64,000 nucleotides of DNA from Meandrina meandrites (taxonomy: Eukaryota; Cnidaria; Anthozoa; Scleractinia; Meandrinidae). Position 1 is the first letter of the stretch. Each line of letters starts with the position of its first letter. The stretch is taken from contig OY855906.1 in the NCBI GenBank assembly GCA_963693305.1, positions 1,154,501 to 1,218,500 of the forward strand. The letters are read 5' to 3'. The notes beneath the pieces are model-generated. The model did no database searches, was not told where the DNA came from, and saw only the letters and a program-made list of their open reading frames with translations. Shown here one piece after another: positions 12,646 through 27,000 of this stretch. Made by a program: the position numbers and the translations under genes.

Positions 12646-13192
12646 GTTTCTGGATTCCCGTTTTACGCATACAAGCACGAACAACCTTGAACAAAGTTTC
12701 CTCGAGGCAAGTTGTTTCAACTACAGAAAGCGCAAACTCCCTTCTCCCAACAAAAGAAGTGAAGAGACCGAGCAGAGTTTTGTCCACATTTAACGTCCAG
12801 AACGTCTTTAACTACAAGCCTGTGTATGTTCTAGATAAAATCTCCCGCAGAATTTCGGATAATCTAGTTTCGGTAGCTGGCATTATTTCGCCGGCAGAAT
12901 TCTTCGTTTTCGAGCAGAATTTAGAAAAATCGGTAACACAAAAGAGACAAAGAATTTAACTTGAGTTTCTGTATTTGCAAGCTTTCAAAAGCATTAGATA
13001 GATAGTGTACATTAGGCTGAAGCTCAAAAGGTCAAAACCTATTGTGATAAACATGAGCAAAAATATTTGAAGACCGAATATAAACAACAAAATGCAGCAA
13101 ACAGTTTGGTTGTATAAAAGCATGTTTAATTAAGCTTCTCGCGTACATGCAAATAATAACAAGGCTTTTCAGGTTTGACTTAGCTCACAAGT

Positions 13193-15345
13193 AATGATAT
13201 GCAACGGTCTTTCTCGGTTTGACTCAAACGATCGTAATGCCCCATAAATCGCTGAATTTGAGATCTTTTGTTCCTAAATTACAATAAACTGTAAGCCAGA
13301 TAAATAAAGATTACTTGCCTAATGTTGATTGTCTGTTTTTGCGAGCTTTAGTGTGGTTTTGGGACGATTAATTCCTTACTTGCCACTGACGCCCCCTACT
13401 AATACCAAAGAAAGAGACAAGGCATGCAGCTTCCAACGCCGTCAAATCCCGACACAGCCCCGAATTTTTCCAATTTCTCATATTTTCACGGGTCGCTTCG
13501 CCATCCAGCCTCGGGCAAATATAGTTCGATAAATTACCAAGCTTTGCTCCGTAAAAACTAAAATCTTAAACTTAGATAATTAGCATCTTACATAAGATAA
13601 CCACCATCTAATATAAAGACTGAAGTGATCTTAGTTTAAGATAATACATCTCAACTTAAAACAGCAAAGTCTTATTTCTTTTTAAGATTCAAGTTTGTCT
13701 TACTCTAAGGTTTTGACTGCGTTTTAAAACAAGACTGGTGCGTTTTATAATAAGAATGTAACCTCTCATCTAAGATTACTACTTCTTACTTTAAGATGAT
13801 GAACTCTCGACTGTCATATTTCAAGAGGTGGAACGTCTAAAATTGAGAAGGTCGCTCATCTTAAATAAATTTTAAGAGGCTTTCGAGATCATTAAGATGT
13901 TGGCGTCTTAACAAAGACGCGCTACGTCTTAAATTGCGATAGTGGGCATCTACAATATTCTTAGTCAATGCGGTGGACATAACTCAACGTTTGTATAGTA
14001 ATGTGGGCAAAGGATTTTACGACCTTGTGTACATGTGGAGTCGAAATCTAAAATTTTAGTACAGTAATTGTTTTTTATGCCAAGAAATGTAAACAGAATT
14101 TAGGTATAGCCCACAGATAAGGGCATGAACATTTTCGACTTTCCGTTTCAGCCTTTCTAGGAGGACTACTTTAGCGTGTAGTTCACATTTTTTTAAAAGA
14201 ATTTACGGAAGAATTGCTGTTCCGTTTTCTTACATTTAATTCTAGCCAGCGGGATTTTTCGTCGCAGCAACGTTTTACTGGCGGCCATTGCTCTTTTCCG
14301 AAAGGCGGACCTCTCGGGAAACAGAACAATTTTTTGATTGGCTAATTTCGATCCAAAATGGCGTCAGTTTCAATTGAGCAAGTGTTTTGATTGGCTAATT
14401 TCGATCCGAAAATGGCATCAGCTTTTTGATGCGCCAAAGTTTTTCGTTTCAGTTCGCAAGTTTACTGACCTTTACTAAACTGTTGTTCTGTTTCCATCTG
14501 AAAAAGGGAAAATCTTCAAAGCTAAAGGATATTCTCGGAGCTGCTAGAAAATAATTGGAGATAGAAGACAATTACCGCCGTAATTTGGATTAACAGCCTT
14601 TATATTTAAAGGTAAACTTAACACAGAACTGTTACCGTCGATTTAAAACAGCCAAGACCTCCGTTTCTTTTAAGCTTATCTGTTTCTGTTTGTTTTGTTT
14701 TTGTTTGGATTTGTAAGCATAATAAAGTGTTTTGCATGATATTTGTAGTGTTTGCATTTATTTACAGATTTAACTGGGCGTTTTATGCAACACAGCATTG
14801 TCTGTTCTTAATTTCTATTGCGGATAAAGATTTTCTTTGAGATGTTTAACTCAAATCCGTGGTTAAACACGTTTGCCTGAGCTTGCGTCAGCGCGCGCGC
14901 AGTTTCTGAAGGCTCAAGATTAAAAAACGTCTTAGCTAAGAAGTTTCGAATCTTTTTTTAAGATGAAATTTCATCTTACCTCAGAACTCTTTGAATAAGA
15001 CGTTCTCATATTAAAGTAAGATAAAGATAGATCTTAATTTAAGATGATTATAAATCTCACATTAAGATAACAGCTCCATCTTACCTCAGAACCTCTTAAT
15101 TTAAGATTTTAGTTTTTACGGAGTGGGCCGAAAATCGTTGCAATCGCTCGGTTCTAACGACCTAAACAGCCGCCGCGAATTTTCACATTCGACAAGAATA
15201 CGCCATCGTCAGAGGATGTGGCGCAAGGTCGGCGATCAAATTCAAAGTTATCAAACACCGCGGTCAGATTACGCGTGCAAGCGACAAATAAACATTCTAC
15301 CCCTCTCCACAGGGCGAGGCGTGTACGACTAAAAGACCTTCCCAT
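13193..15345 (+). repeat. Segmental repeat, copy A (interrupted by a transposon)
   Basis: 13193-13546 and 15124-15345 together match 16325-16900 (direct) and 17001-17560 (inverted). The shared marks include ATATGCAACGGTC, GGACGATTAATTCCTTACTT, AATTACCAAGCTTTG and GGGCCGAAAATCGTTGC. Copy A is split by the element at 13547-15123. The repeat encodes only short conserved-looking ORFs, and its parent element is unknown. Confidence 0.85.
13547..15123. mobile_element. TIR element inserted into segmental repeat copy A
   Basis: A 1577-bp insertion with 24-bp perfect terminal inverted repeats beginning CTCCGTAAAAACTAAAATC. The dinucleotide TG sits on both sides (13545-13546 and 15124-15125). The uninterrupted sequence CAAGCTTTGGGCCGAAAA at 16668-16685 and, inverted, near 17200 gives the empty site. 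The ends are rich in AAGAT/ATCTTA words in both orientations (13560-13940 and 14930-15115), forming extended sub-terminal inverted arrays. No transposase is seen, so it is a non-autonomous DNA element of unassigned superfamily. Confidence 0.85.
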
Positions 15346-15566
15346 TCTTTTAATTTTTAAGCGATGACGTCATTTTATGACGTCATCGATTAATGCTGTA
15401 AAGCGAAAAAGCGATGGAATTTATGGAATTTTTGGTGTTACGGTGTTACGATTACTCCCTGAATTGAACCGAAGAGCAATGGGAACTAGGTGCATTGTTT
15501 GTATTCTTTTTGAGATCCGCCATCTTGTTTTTTGGCAAAGGAAGATATTTTTTTGCAGCTTGTATC

Positions 15567-16293
15567 ATCACCGATCGGCAAACCTTATTTCATTTGTAGC
15601 TGTTAAATTGAGATTTCGAGTCTGGAGTGAGTGTTGCACTTTATCAGTTATCGAATAAATTTGGCATAAAGTTAAGAAGTGATGTCTGTCGTGAATGCAG
15701 ACGAAGCAACCGATTATTAGCAGTTTTGAAACATCTGTTGAAAAGGTGAGCCATCTTAAACCTTTTTTTAAGCGATGACGATGACGTGATCGATTAATCT
15801 TGCCGTGCGAGTGGACAGGATCTGTTGTTGTCTGTTGTCTGTTGCCTGTTGTGATCAACCGATCTGTATACTCACCGAAGGGAATGCACAATGTGCGAGC
15901 CAGCGAGCCATGCGAGGCAGACCTACGAGGCACTTGAAAACACATTGGTTAGCCAATGATCATCACCGATCGGCAAACCTTATTTCATTTGTAGCTGTTA
16001 AATTGAGATTTCGAGTCTGGAGTGAGTGTTGCACTTTATCAGTTATCGAATAAATTTGGCATAAAGTTAAGAAGTGATGTCTGTCGTGAATGCAGACGAA
16101 GCAACCGATTATTAGCAGTTTTGAAACATCTGTTGAAAAGGTGAGCCATCTTAAACCTTTTTTTAAGCGATGACGATGACGTGATCGATTAATCTTGCCG
16201 TGCGAGTGGACAGGATCTGATGTTGTCTGTTGTCTGTTGCCTGTTGTGATCAACCGATCTGTATACTCACCGAAGGGAATGCACAATGTGCGA
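15567..16293 (+). repeat. Direct tandem duplication, ~393-bp period
   Basis: 15567-15900 (starting CATCACCGATCGGCAAACC, ending AATGCACAATGTGCGAGC) is repeated nearly identically at 15960-16293. The spacer 15901-15959 carries AGCGAGCCATGCGAGGCAGA, which also occurs at 17583-17640. The very high identity indicates a recent duplication. The paired short ORFs on both strands are shadows of the duplication. Confidence 0.9.
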
Positions 16294-16294
16294 G

Positions 16295-17579
16295 CACAGG
16301 CAGACCAAGCGATGGCCTTGTTAATGATATGCAACGGTCGTTCTCGGTTTGACTCAAACGATCGTAATGCCCCATAAATCGCTGAATTTGAGATCTTTTG
16401 TTCCTAAATTACAATAAACTGTAAGCCAGATAAATAAAGATCAGTTGCCTAATGTTGATTGTCTGTTTTTGCGAGCTTTAGTGTGGTTTTGGGACGATTA
16501 ATTCCTTACTTGCCACTGACGCCCCCTACTAATACTAAAGAAAGAGACAAGGCATGCAGCTTCCAACGCCGCCAAATCCCGACACAGCCCCGAATTTTTC
16601 CAATTTCTCATATTGTCACGCGTCGCTTCGCCATCCAGCCTCAGGCAAATATAGTTTGATAAATTACCAAGCTTTGGGCCGAAAATCGTTGCAATCGCTC
16701 GGTTCTAACGACCTAAACAGCCGCCGCGAATTTTCACATTCGACAAGAATACGCCATCGTCAGAGGATGTGGCGCAAGGTCGGCGATCATAAGGCCTTTA
16801 TCAAATTCAAAGTTATCAAACACCGCGGTCAGATTACGCGTGCAAGCGACAAATAAACATTCTACCCCTCCCCACAGCGCGAGGCGTGTGCGACTAAAAG
16901 AGCTCAAAAGTTGAATGACAACAAGTATGGCACGTTTATGGTAAGCTATTCTTCCGTTTTCACCGTGGCAAGTTCTAAAAATTAAAAGAATGGGAAGGTC
17001 TTTTAGTCGTACACGCCTCGCCCTGTAGGGAGGGGTAGAATGTTTATTTGTCGCTTGCACGCGTAATCTGACCGCGGTGTTTGATAACTTTGAATTTGAT
17101 CGCCGACCTCTGACGATGGCGTATTCTTGTCGAATGTGAAAATTCGCGGCGGCTGTTTAGGTCGTTAGAACCGAGCGATTGCAACGATTTTCGGCCCAAA
17201 GCTTGGTAATTTATCGAACTATATTTGCCCGAGGCTGGATGGCGAAGCGACACGTGAAAATATGAGAAATTGGAAAAATTCGGGGCTGTGTCGGGATTTG
17301 GCGGCGTTGCAAGCTGCATGCCTTGTCTCTTTCTTTGGTATTAGTAGGGGGGCGTCAGTGGCAAGTAAGGAATTAATCGTCCCAAAACCACACTAAAGCT
17401 CGCAAAAACAGACAATCAACATAAGGCAAGTAATCTTTATTTATCTGGCTTACAGTTTATTGTAATTTAGGAACAAAAGATCTCAAATTCAGCGATTTAT
17501 GGGGCATTACGATCGTTTGAGTCAAACCGAGAAAGACCGTTGCACATCATTAACAAGGCCATCGCTTGGTCTGCCTGTG
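16295..17579. repeat. Large inverted repeat (arms ~600 bp, spacer ~100 bp)
   Basis: 16295-16900 is the reverse complement of 17001-17579 apart from a few substitutions and a roughly 30-bp indel near the AAGGCCTTTATCAAATTC stretch. The 100-bp spacer contains GACAACAAGTATGGCACG, which reappears inverted at 18385-18402, so a third partial copy lies at 18335-18460. This is either two head-to-head copies of one element or a foldback. Confidence 0.85.
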
Positions 17580-17582
17580 GTG

Positions 17583-17930
17583 CGAGCCAGCGAGCCATGC
17601 GAGGCAGACCTACGAGGCACTTGAAAACACATTGGTTAGCCTAAATAGCACTTCGGTTAGCCTACAGTTAGCTCTTAGGTAGCTTGCGGTTAGCTTTTAT
17701 ATTGGGATAAGGGATTTCTTGCTTGCCCGGTTCACATGGCTTGCGAGTCATGCGAGGCAAGCGAGCCATTTCGGTTAGCCTAAATAACACATTGGTTAGC
17801 CTAGCAACACTCCGGTTAGCCAAAAAAGCACTTCGGTTAGCCTACAGATCGTATAGGTAGCCTTTTCATTGGTATTTTTAAGTGCCTCGCAGGTCTGCCT
17901 CGCATGGCTCGCATGACTCGCAGGCTCGCA
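17583..17930. repeat. Short-word repeat field (GGTTAGCC / GCGAGCCATGCGAGGCA)
   Basis: Dense repetition of CATTGGTTAGCCTA, CTTCGGTTAGCCTA and related words, plus GCGAGCCATGCGAGGCA in both orientations. The whole field is bounded by inverted copies of the CGAGGCAGACCTACGAGGCA block (17600-17625; reverse at 17883-17905). It is non-coding and possibly the end structure of the neighbouring repeat family. Confidence 0.6.
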
Positions 17931-18479
17931 TATTGTACACACTCGAACCGAATACTGGGAAAAGAAATCAAGTCAACTCAACAAGAAATCGTCGCATAGA
18001 ACTCAAAGCAAAATACTCCTGGGCCGTTAGAAAGGACTAATTTAAAGCATAAACGAAAGAAACAAATTATATTTGATGCGTTCTATAAGATTTAGTAAAC
18101 AGAAATCTCTCCATTCTTTAAAACAAAAGGTGTAAACAATTTTAGACAGCGTTTGACCTTGCATCGTATATCGTATATCGTATGTCACGCCAAGATAACG
18201 CAATTTTTGTTGAACAATCATTCAGCACAGAAGTTGTCAGTTACTTTTATGTACCCTAATTTTTTGACAAATGTCCTGAAAATTATCAAAGACCCCTTGT
18301 GAAACGTCATCGCTTCTGCATGCATCGCGTGCCGTTTATTAGAACTTGCCACGGTGAAAACGGAAGAATAGCTTACCATAAACGTGCCATACTTGTTGTC
18401 ATTCAACTTTTGAGCTCTTTTAGTCGCACACGCCTCGCGCTGTGGGGAGGGGTAGAATATTTATTTTCTCGATGATCAC

Positions 18480-19058
18480 CAATTCTACTGGCAAGAAGCA
18501 TGCCATCCCCTCATTCTTCAGTTGCAAGTCATGTCGAAGTACTTGCTACGGCAAACACAAAACGAAAAAACCTCGCGTTAAGTCTGCTGACAGGACTGAG
18601 AAAGAAACGCACGAACTTCTTAAAGCGTGGGTCCCCAAATTCAGTAAGCTGTGGGGAGTTTCACAAAGAAAACATAAAAATGTGGAACGATATCTATTCT
18701 TCGTATAAAGAAAGGTGTCCAGAAAGCCAGAGAATGCTACAGCAGGTGAAGAAACGGAAGCAGAATCTAGAGTACGAGCTCAAGTAGTTCAGGCAGCGAT
18801 CTCGCTCGACTGGAGAAGATGGAATTCAGAAAATTAAAGAAGGCTTCCCCTATTTCAACATCCTGAGTAAAGAAAGGCGAGAAAGTACGACTCCAGACTG
18901 GCATGCAGAGTTCTTTTATTGAAATGTGTGAAAAGAGTATGGAGCAGGACAACGCAAGATTTGAACGATCAGCTGAAATGTTCCGTGACGCCCAGAGCAG
19001 GCAAATGGAACAAACAAAGGCCGTAGTTGACATTTTTAAAGATTTAGCATCAAAATAA
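18480..19058 (+). pseudogene. Myb/SANT-like DNA-binding protein, broken
   Basis: Pieces of one protein are spread over different frames. The first, near 18590-18660, reads TEKETHELLKAWVPKFSK, the start of a Myb/SANT-like (trihelix/MADF-type) domain. After a frame change near 18655-18690 comes WNDIYSSYKERCPES followed by a basic, coiled region. After an in-frame stop at about 18785 and a further frame change, an open tail ends at 19058 in an acidic/Gln-rich helix finishing DIFKDLASK. This layout is typical of the small Myb-like protein of PIF/Harbinger transposons and related host MSANTD genes; that link is an inference. The breaks make it a pseudogene. Confidence 0.5.
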
Positions 19059-19845
19059 TTGTCTTTATCTAATCGTTTATCTTCTGTTATTGAAACGATA
19101 CATACAATTGTTGTGCAAAACTCACGTAGCAATCATAGTCTTTTTTAGGATGCTCGTTTTTTGTCCAACCTTTTTCAACGCAATTCTCCAATGAACTTTC
19201 AACATGCCAAATGCTGTTCCATTACAGATCGTAGTGCACCGAACTTTAGGTTTTAAACTTTCTCCGCTCCTGAGTCAGGCGTCCTCTGTCCGGGTAGGGT
19301 TTCACTAGCCAGTTCGTTGGTGAATAGGCACTGTCGCCAGCTAAAAGGGGCCTTATTTCTGTTCCATTTATATTGCCTGTTGGACCACTAAGAATTTGCG
19401 TTCGCTGCAAGTTCATAAATCAAACACTCTCTCCTAATTGTCTCAACCATTCCATTTAAAAAATGTACAAAAATTTCACCTAATAAAACTGCTCAAATTT
19501 AATACATCTCTTTCACTGCTTTACATTCTACGCCGCGATTTTCCCTTAAATTAAAGTTCAATTCTGTTCAACTAAAAAGCCATTTCTAATAAACACTCCC
19601 AACCGAAAAACGATTACAATGAACCAGCAGAAAAGCAAAAACTTTCAATGCAACGATATTTTTGAAGTCCTACTTATAAACAAAAATTATTTGTTCTTTC
19701 ACAACACGCACAAAATCCGGCGGCCTCACAAAGCAAATCTTGACATGGCGGGAAAAATATTGACATGGCGGGAAAATTCCGCGGCCTCACAAAGCAAACG
19801 CGCATGGAATGCACCTTGGAATGCACCTTCTCCCCCTCGCATATT

Positions 19846-19880
19846 CTCGTGTCGTCATGACAACGTCATGACGACACGAG
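19846..19880. other. Perfect 16-bp-arm palindrome
   Basis: CTCGTGTCGTCATGAC, then AAC, then its exact reverse complement. It lies in a spacer without other features. It could be a regulatory site or the remnant of a tiny foldback element. Confidence 0.6.
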
Positions 19881-19987
19881 ACAAAAATGAAACATTGGTT
19901 GATGTTGAACTACCACAGGTTCTTTGCTGCTAGGTTATATAAATTATTTTGAACAATTTAAAAAGCTAATACAAAAATATTAAACTA

Positions 19988-20418
19988 CAGTAGAACCCCT
20001 GCAAGCTCGAGCTCAGTTATCTTGACTTCCTGCTAACTCGAATAAAATCCAATTTCACCTGGATTTGACCCTATTTTTTCAGTCATTTTCTATCAGTTAG
20101 CCTGAACTCGGTTAACTTGAACTCCCTACTGACTTGAACTAATGAAGCTTTATTCACCGTAAAAGGTGTCCGTCCAGTGCTGTTTTACATGTCTAAATCT
20201 AAACCTTCACTGATAGCAAAACGACAAAATAAAATTCCCACACTTAATTGTTTTAGCAACAGGCTCTTACGAAATTCAAAACATTGTTGAATGAATACAG
20301 AACCTTAAAAATCATTAACCAAATATTTTGAAATTCAGCACCAACCCCACTTACTCAAGCCCCCACTAACTAGTTTTCATTAAATCCCTCGGGAGTTCGA
20401 GTTAGCAGGGTTCTACCA
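19988..20418. mobile_element. Tigger/pogo-like MITE
   Basis: The left end starts CAGTAGAACCCCTGCAAGCTC and the right end is the approximate complement ending GCAGGGTTCTACCA, with TA on both sides. CAGTAGAACCC...AACTCGAA termini with a TA duplication are typical of Tc1/mariner-pogo (Tigger) elements. The 431-bp interior has degenerate AACTCGAA and TTGACTTCC words and no transposase. Confidence 0.7.
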
Positions 20419-20879
20419 TATTACATAATAATGTACAATAAGTATAGTAGTTTTGTACTGGGGCACTCAATGAGTTCAGGCAGTAGTTTGCTGGCTATGT
20501 TGCTTGATAAGTACAAAGCAAACAACTTATCAAATAATTATTGATGAATAGCATTTATTTTAGACCTTTTTTAAAACATGGCATGGGAACCCTAATATTT
20601 AAAATTGCACACCATTTCTTCATGGAGGCAAATATTTGCCAAATGCTGGTTTATTTTTGACACCTAACTTTACATACCTTTCATTTTCATTGCAAACTGA
20701 AAATGAACAAATTTTATGACATCATTTTTTTATTTCAAAAACTTGTATAATGTGTTCTTGTGAAAATGCAATTTTGTCTTGCCCTGATATTTTTGGCTGG
20801 ATGGAGTTCCCAGTTTGTCCATGATGCATACAATAAGCTTTGTTTTTATCTTAGGTTATGGCAAAGTCACACAAATTGA

Positions 20880-20885
20880 TTTATT
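20880..20885 (-). terminator. Putative poly(A) signal of the F-box/WD40 gene
   Basis: AATAAA on the minus strand, about 205 bp past the stop codon at 21091. The position is suitable, but there is no transcript evidence. Confidence 0.35.
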
Positions 20886-21090
20886 TTCTATAGACTATTG
20901 AAATTTCCCAGTCATTATTCAAGAGCACACTAACTCATAATTTCAAGAGACTCTCCTCTGGTGGGTTGGTTGCTAGTCCTGAAAATGCCATTTGAATTGA
21001 GCAAACTCTTCAAATAATGTACAATATTTGTCATTTAAATTGAACATCATTGGACAAAACCCACCATTCTCCCTTCCTCTAACTTCCTTG

Positions 21091-23845
<2,755 letters not shown>

Positions 23846-24038
23846 CGCGAACTGAGCCGATGTATTTACAGCGGCTGCTAGAGTGAGTAACAAAAGTTGT
23901 CCCATACATGAAGTACCTTCTGCAAGCACGAGTTTTTCAGGACGTATCACTTGACATTTTATTTCTAGCAATTTTAAACAGTTTTACGCCACAAATTGTG
24001 ACTTTTTGGAAGTAAGAATTTCCCTTGTTGACAAGAAC
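23846..24038. promoter_or_regulatory. Bidirectional promoter between F-box/WD40 and nudC
   Basis: Only 193 bp separate the two start codons on opposite strands, so both genes must share this regulatory space, or their 5' UTRs overlap it. No TATA box is obvious. Confidence 0.6.
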
Positions 24039-27000
24039 ATGGCCGACGCACATTCAGAACGTTTTGATGGAATGTTGCTGGCGATTGCACAGCAGTGTGA
24101 AGGAGGGATTGCCGAGGTACAAAAAGCGATCTTCACTTTCAGAAATTATTCAGAATTCAGTCTTGGATAAATTTTTAGATTTAAAAGACCTTGTCGTAGG
24201 GGTAATTTTGCGGAATTTGCTTATGAAACTTCTCCAATAACAGGCAGGACGGCTTGTCAAGCTACGTACATGTAGCTTGGGTGAAGGCAAGTCAATAATA
24301 TGCACCAAAAAATCAAACTTGTCATTTTCACATGACATTATTTTATAGAGATGCTAAATTCATGGTGCTTTTTTATTTTGTCGTAATTTTTTTATTACGG
24401 GAATCAGATTCATGATATTGTTTCCCTTAAATGTTTTACTGTGTATGTGACTCCAAAAGTTTTGATTTAACTTTGACATGTCCTAGTGTATATACTTTGA
24501 TTTGACTAAACTGTCCTGTGACTGGCAAACCACTACTCTAAAGCCTGGTTCTCATATGCCGCCGACCTTCCTGTGACATATTTGCCAGTACTGCCTGGGA
24601 TACCGTTTACCGCCGGCATGTGTGTGAAGGTGACTTGAGTTCAACTTTGCAGGCACTGAGGCAGTTTTTCCGGAGCGCCAGTGATAAAGATATTTCATGA
24701 GAACAGTATCCAAGGCATGTACCAGCGGCTATGTCACAGGTAGGTTGGCGGCATATGAGAACCAGGCTTAAGGGTTTGCAATATTTTTATCTCACAGCTG
24801 GTTCATGTTTTGTTTTGTTTTGTTTTGTTTTTTTTCATAGGACAATCCCATTCCACAAATAATAATTCTATATTTTGTACACTCTTTTCTAATAGACCGT
24901 ATCTGTATTCTCAGTATTGGACTGGAACTAGCATGCAATTGAGGCAAGTGCAGGGGAATATAAAAAAATAACATTATGTGATTTGCATTTGAAAAGATTC
25001 CCTGCATTAGCCTCAATTGCAAGCTAGTTCCAGTCCGATGCTGAGAATACAAATATGATCTTTTGTTCTGCAACCAACAATGCATTTTCTCGACAGTTGT
25101 TAGATGTATTCTTTGGATTTCTGGAAAGAAAGACAGACTTTTTTATTGGAGCTGGGAAAGCAGATGCTGAGAAAATAGTGTTGAGCAAGTTCAGAGAGCA
25201 TCAGAAAAAAGTTGAAGAGGTTTGTTGAAGCTGTTCCTAATATTGGTGGTTTTCACTGTCACGCAATAAAAAAATAAAATCGAAACCATTCAACGACAGA
25301 AGCTATGAATTTCAGATATTATAGAAGATAAATAGATAAACGATTTGTCCAAATCTCAGGTCTGTGCGATGCACCGTTTGCGAGTTATTTGCCGAAACTT
25401 TCCACGCAAATTTATTAAGCTCAGTATGGAGACGCCATATTTGTGTCCCTCCGAGGGGCACAAACATGGCCGCCGTGAGTCAGAGAAACCATCTGGAACT
25501 TAATTTTCCTATTGATAGCGACTACTTTTGGCTCATGATCTATTACACTTTCACATAAACAGCACTTAGTACACTGGGAATGTTCGATCTGCAAAAATGG
25601 AAAGGAAAGGCCTTTTTTGAATCAAAACAACTTTGTCACGGCACTCAGCTTGATATCACATACGGCGGAGAACTCGAATATTCAAAATGCTCTGTTTTTA
25701 AAACGAAGGGCACAACCAAGCTGGAAATTTGCGAAAAGATATATTTTTAGTTTATCTTACACCTAGTGATATCAAAAGTTTAGCAGGCCTATTAAATTTT
25801 GATTTCAGAATTTTATGACGTAACATGAAAACCAAGAATACAGTCAGTTGCATCTAAGTACGTGCAAACACATCATAAAAAAACAAGATCTGAGTTGACA
25901 TCAAATGTTGCATGATTCGTGATCAAACATTTCATTTTGACATACCATTACGCAAACTTTTGTGCCCAAAGAAAACACAGTTGGTATCATTTATCAAACT
26001 GTCAAAATGTTGGTAAAAACAAAGTAAAGTAAAGTAAAATAAAGACAAAAGTTCAAATAAGGATTTTTTGTCAAGGGAATTCCTTGTTTGAAACTTCCTT
26101 AATACTCATTGGAAACATTTTAATAATGTGATAAAGTGATACCAACTGTGTTGTACAAACTCCAGACATTTGTTAGTGACTGATGCAATGTTTGATACCC
26201 ACTTAGACTTCGTTTTTTTTTTAATGTCATGTTCATGCTTAGATGCAACTGACAGTAGCTATTAATAGTATTAATATAAACTTGAAAAATGATATTGGAA
26301 AGGACTTTTAAAAAGTCTGAAACAAAACCAGCCATCCAGCTAACCTTAAATACTAGCACCAGTAGCATCGTGCTTCTCCAATCCCAGGATTGGAAAAGAC
26401 TTGTCAATGACTACCTGCTTATGTTTCACCTGTTATGATATGGATTTTATTATGCAGGCTATACAGATCAAATTGCTGTTTGACTTGCAAATTTGTCATT
26501 CTTCAGAGAAAAGAAAAAGAGAGAAAAGAAGCAGAGGCTTTAAAAGCAGCAAAGGCTAAAAAGGAAGCTAAAGAAAAACCAGAAGCCAAGATACAAGAAG
26601 TGACAGACGAAGAGGCAGAAAGAATAAAAAAAGAAGAGGCAAAAAGGAAAGAGAAGGAAAAAACAGAAACAGAAGATAAAAGTAAAGACAATGATGAAAA
26701 GACTGAAAATGGAGAGGTGAGTACATCATGAGCTATAATCAGTGAAACTGAATTGCTTTCATGTCATAGCCTGTTAATAGTCCATCTCTCTTCAATGTCA
26801 ATTTATCACTAGCAATCATAGTTACTGGTGCATAAAAATATACTAGTTAATTTTTTACTGTTGTCAAAGAAATAAAGAGGGTCGTACAGGGGGGGGTCTT
26901 TGGCACGATTCACAGACGAAAAAAATAACGAATCACAGATCACGGATATTGAAATTTCATTTTCCTGAATCACGAAAATAAGTACTCTTTTATCCTGTTC

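Noticed and set aside
12522..12959. 145-codon ORF with Arg-Thr repeats
   Set aside because: Its repeat part is the AACTCG hexamer minisatellite and the rest resembles no family.
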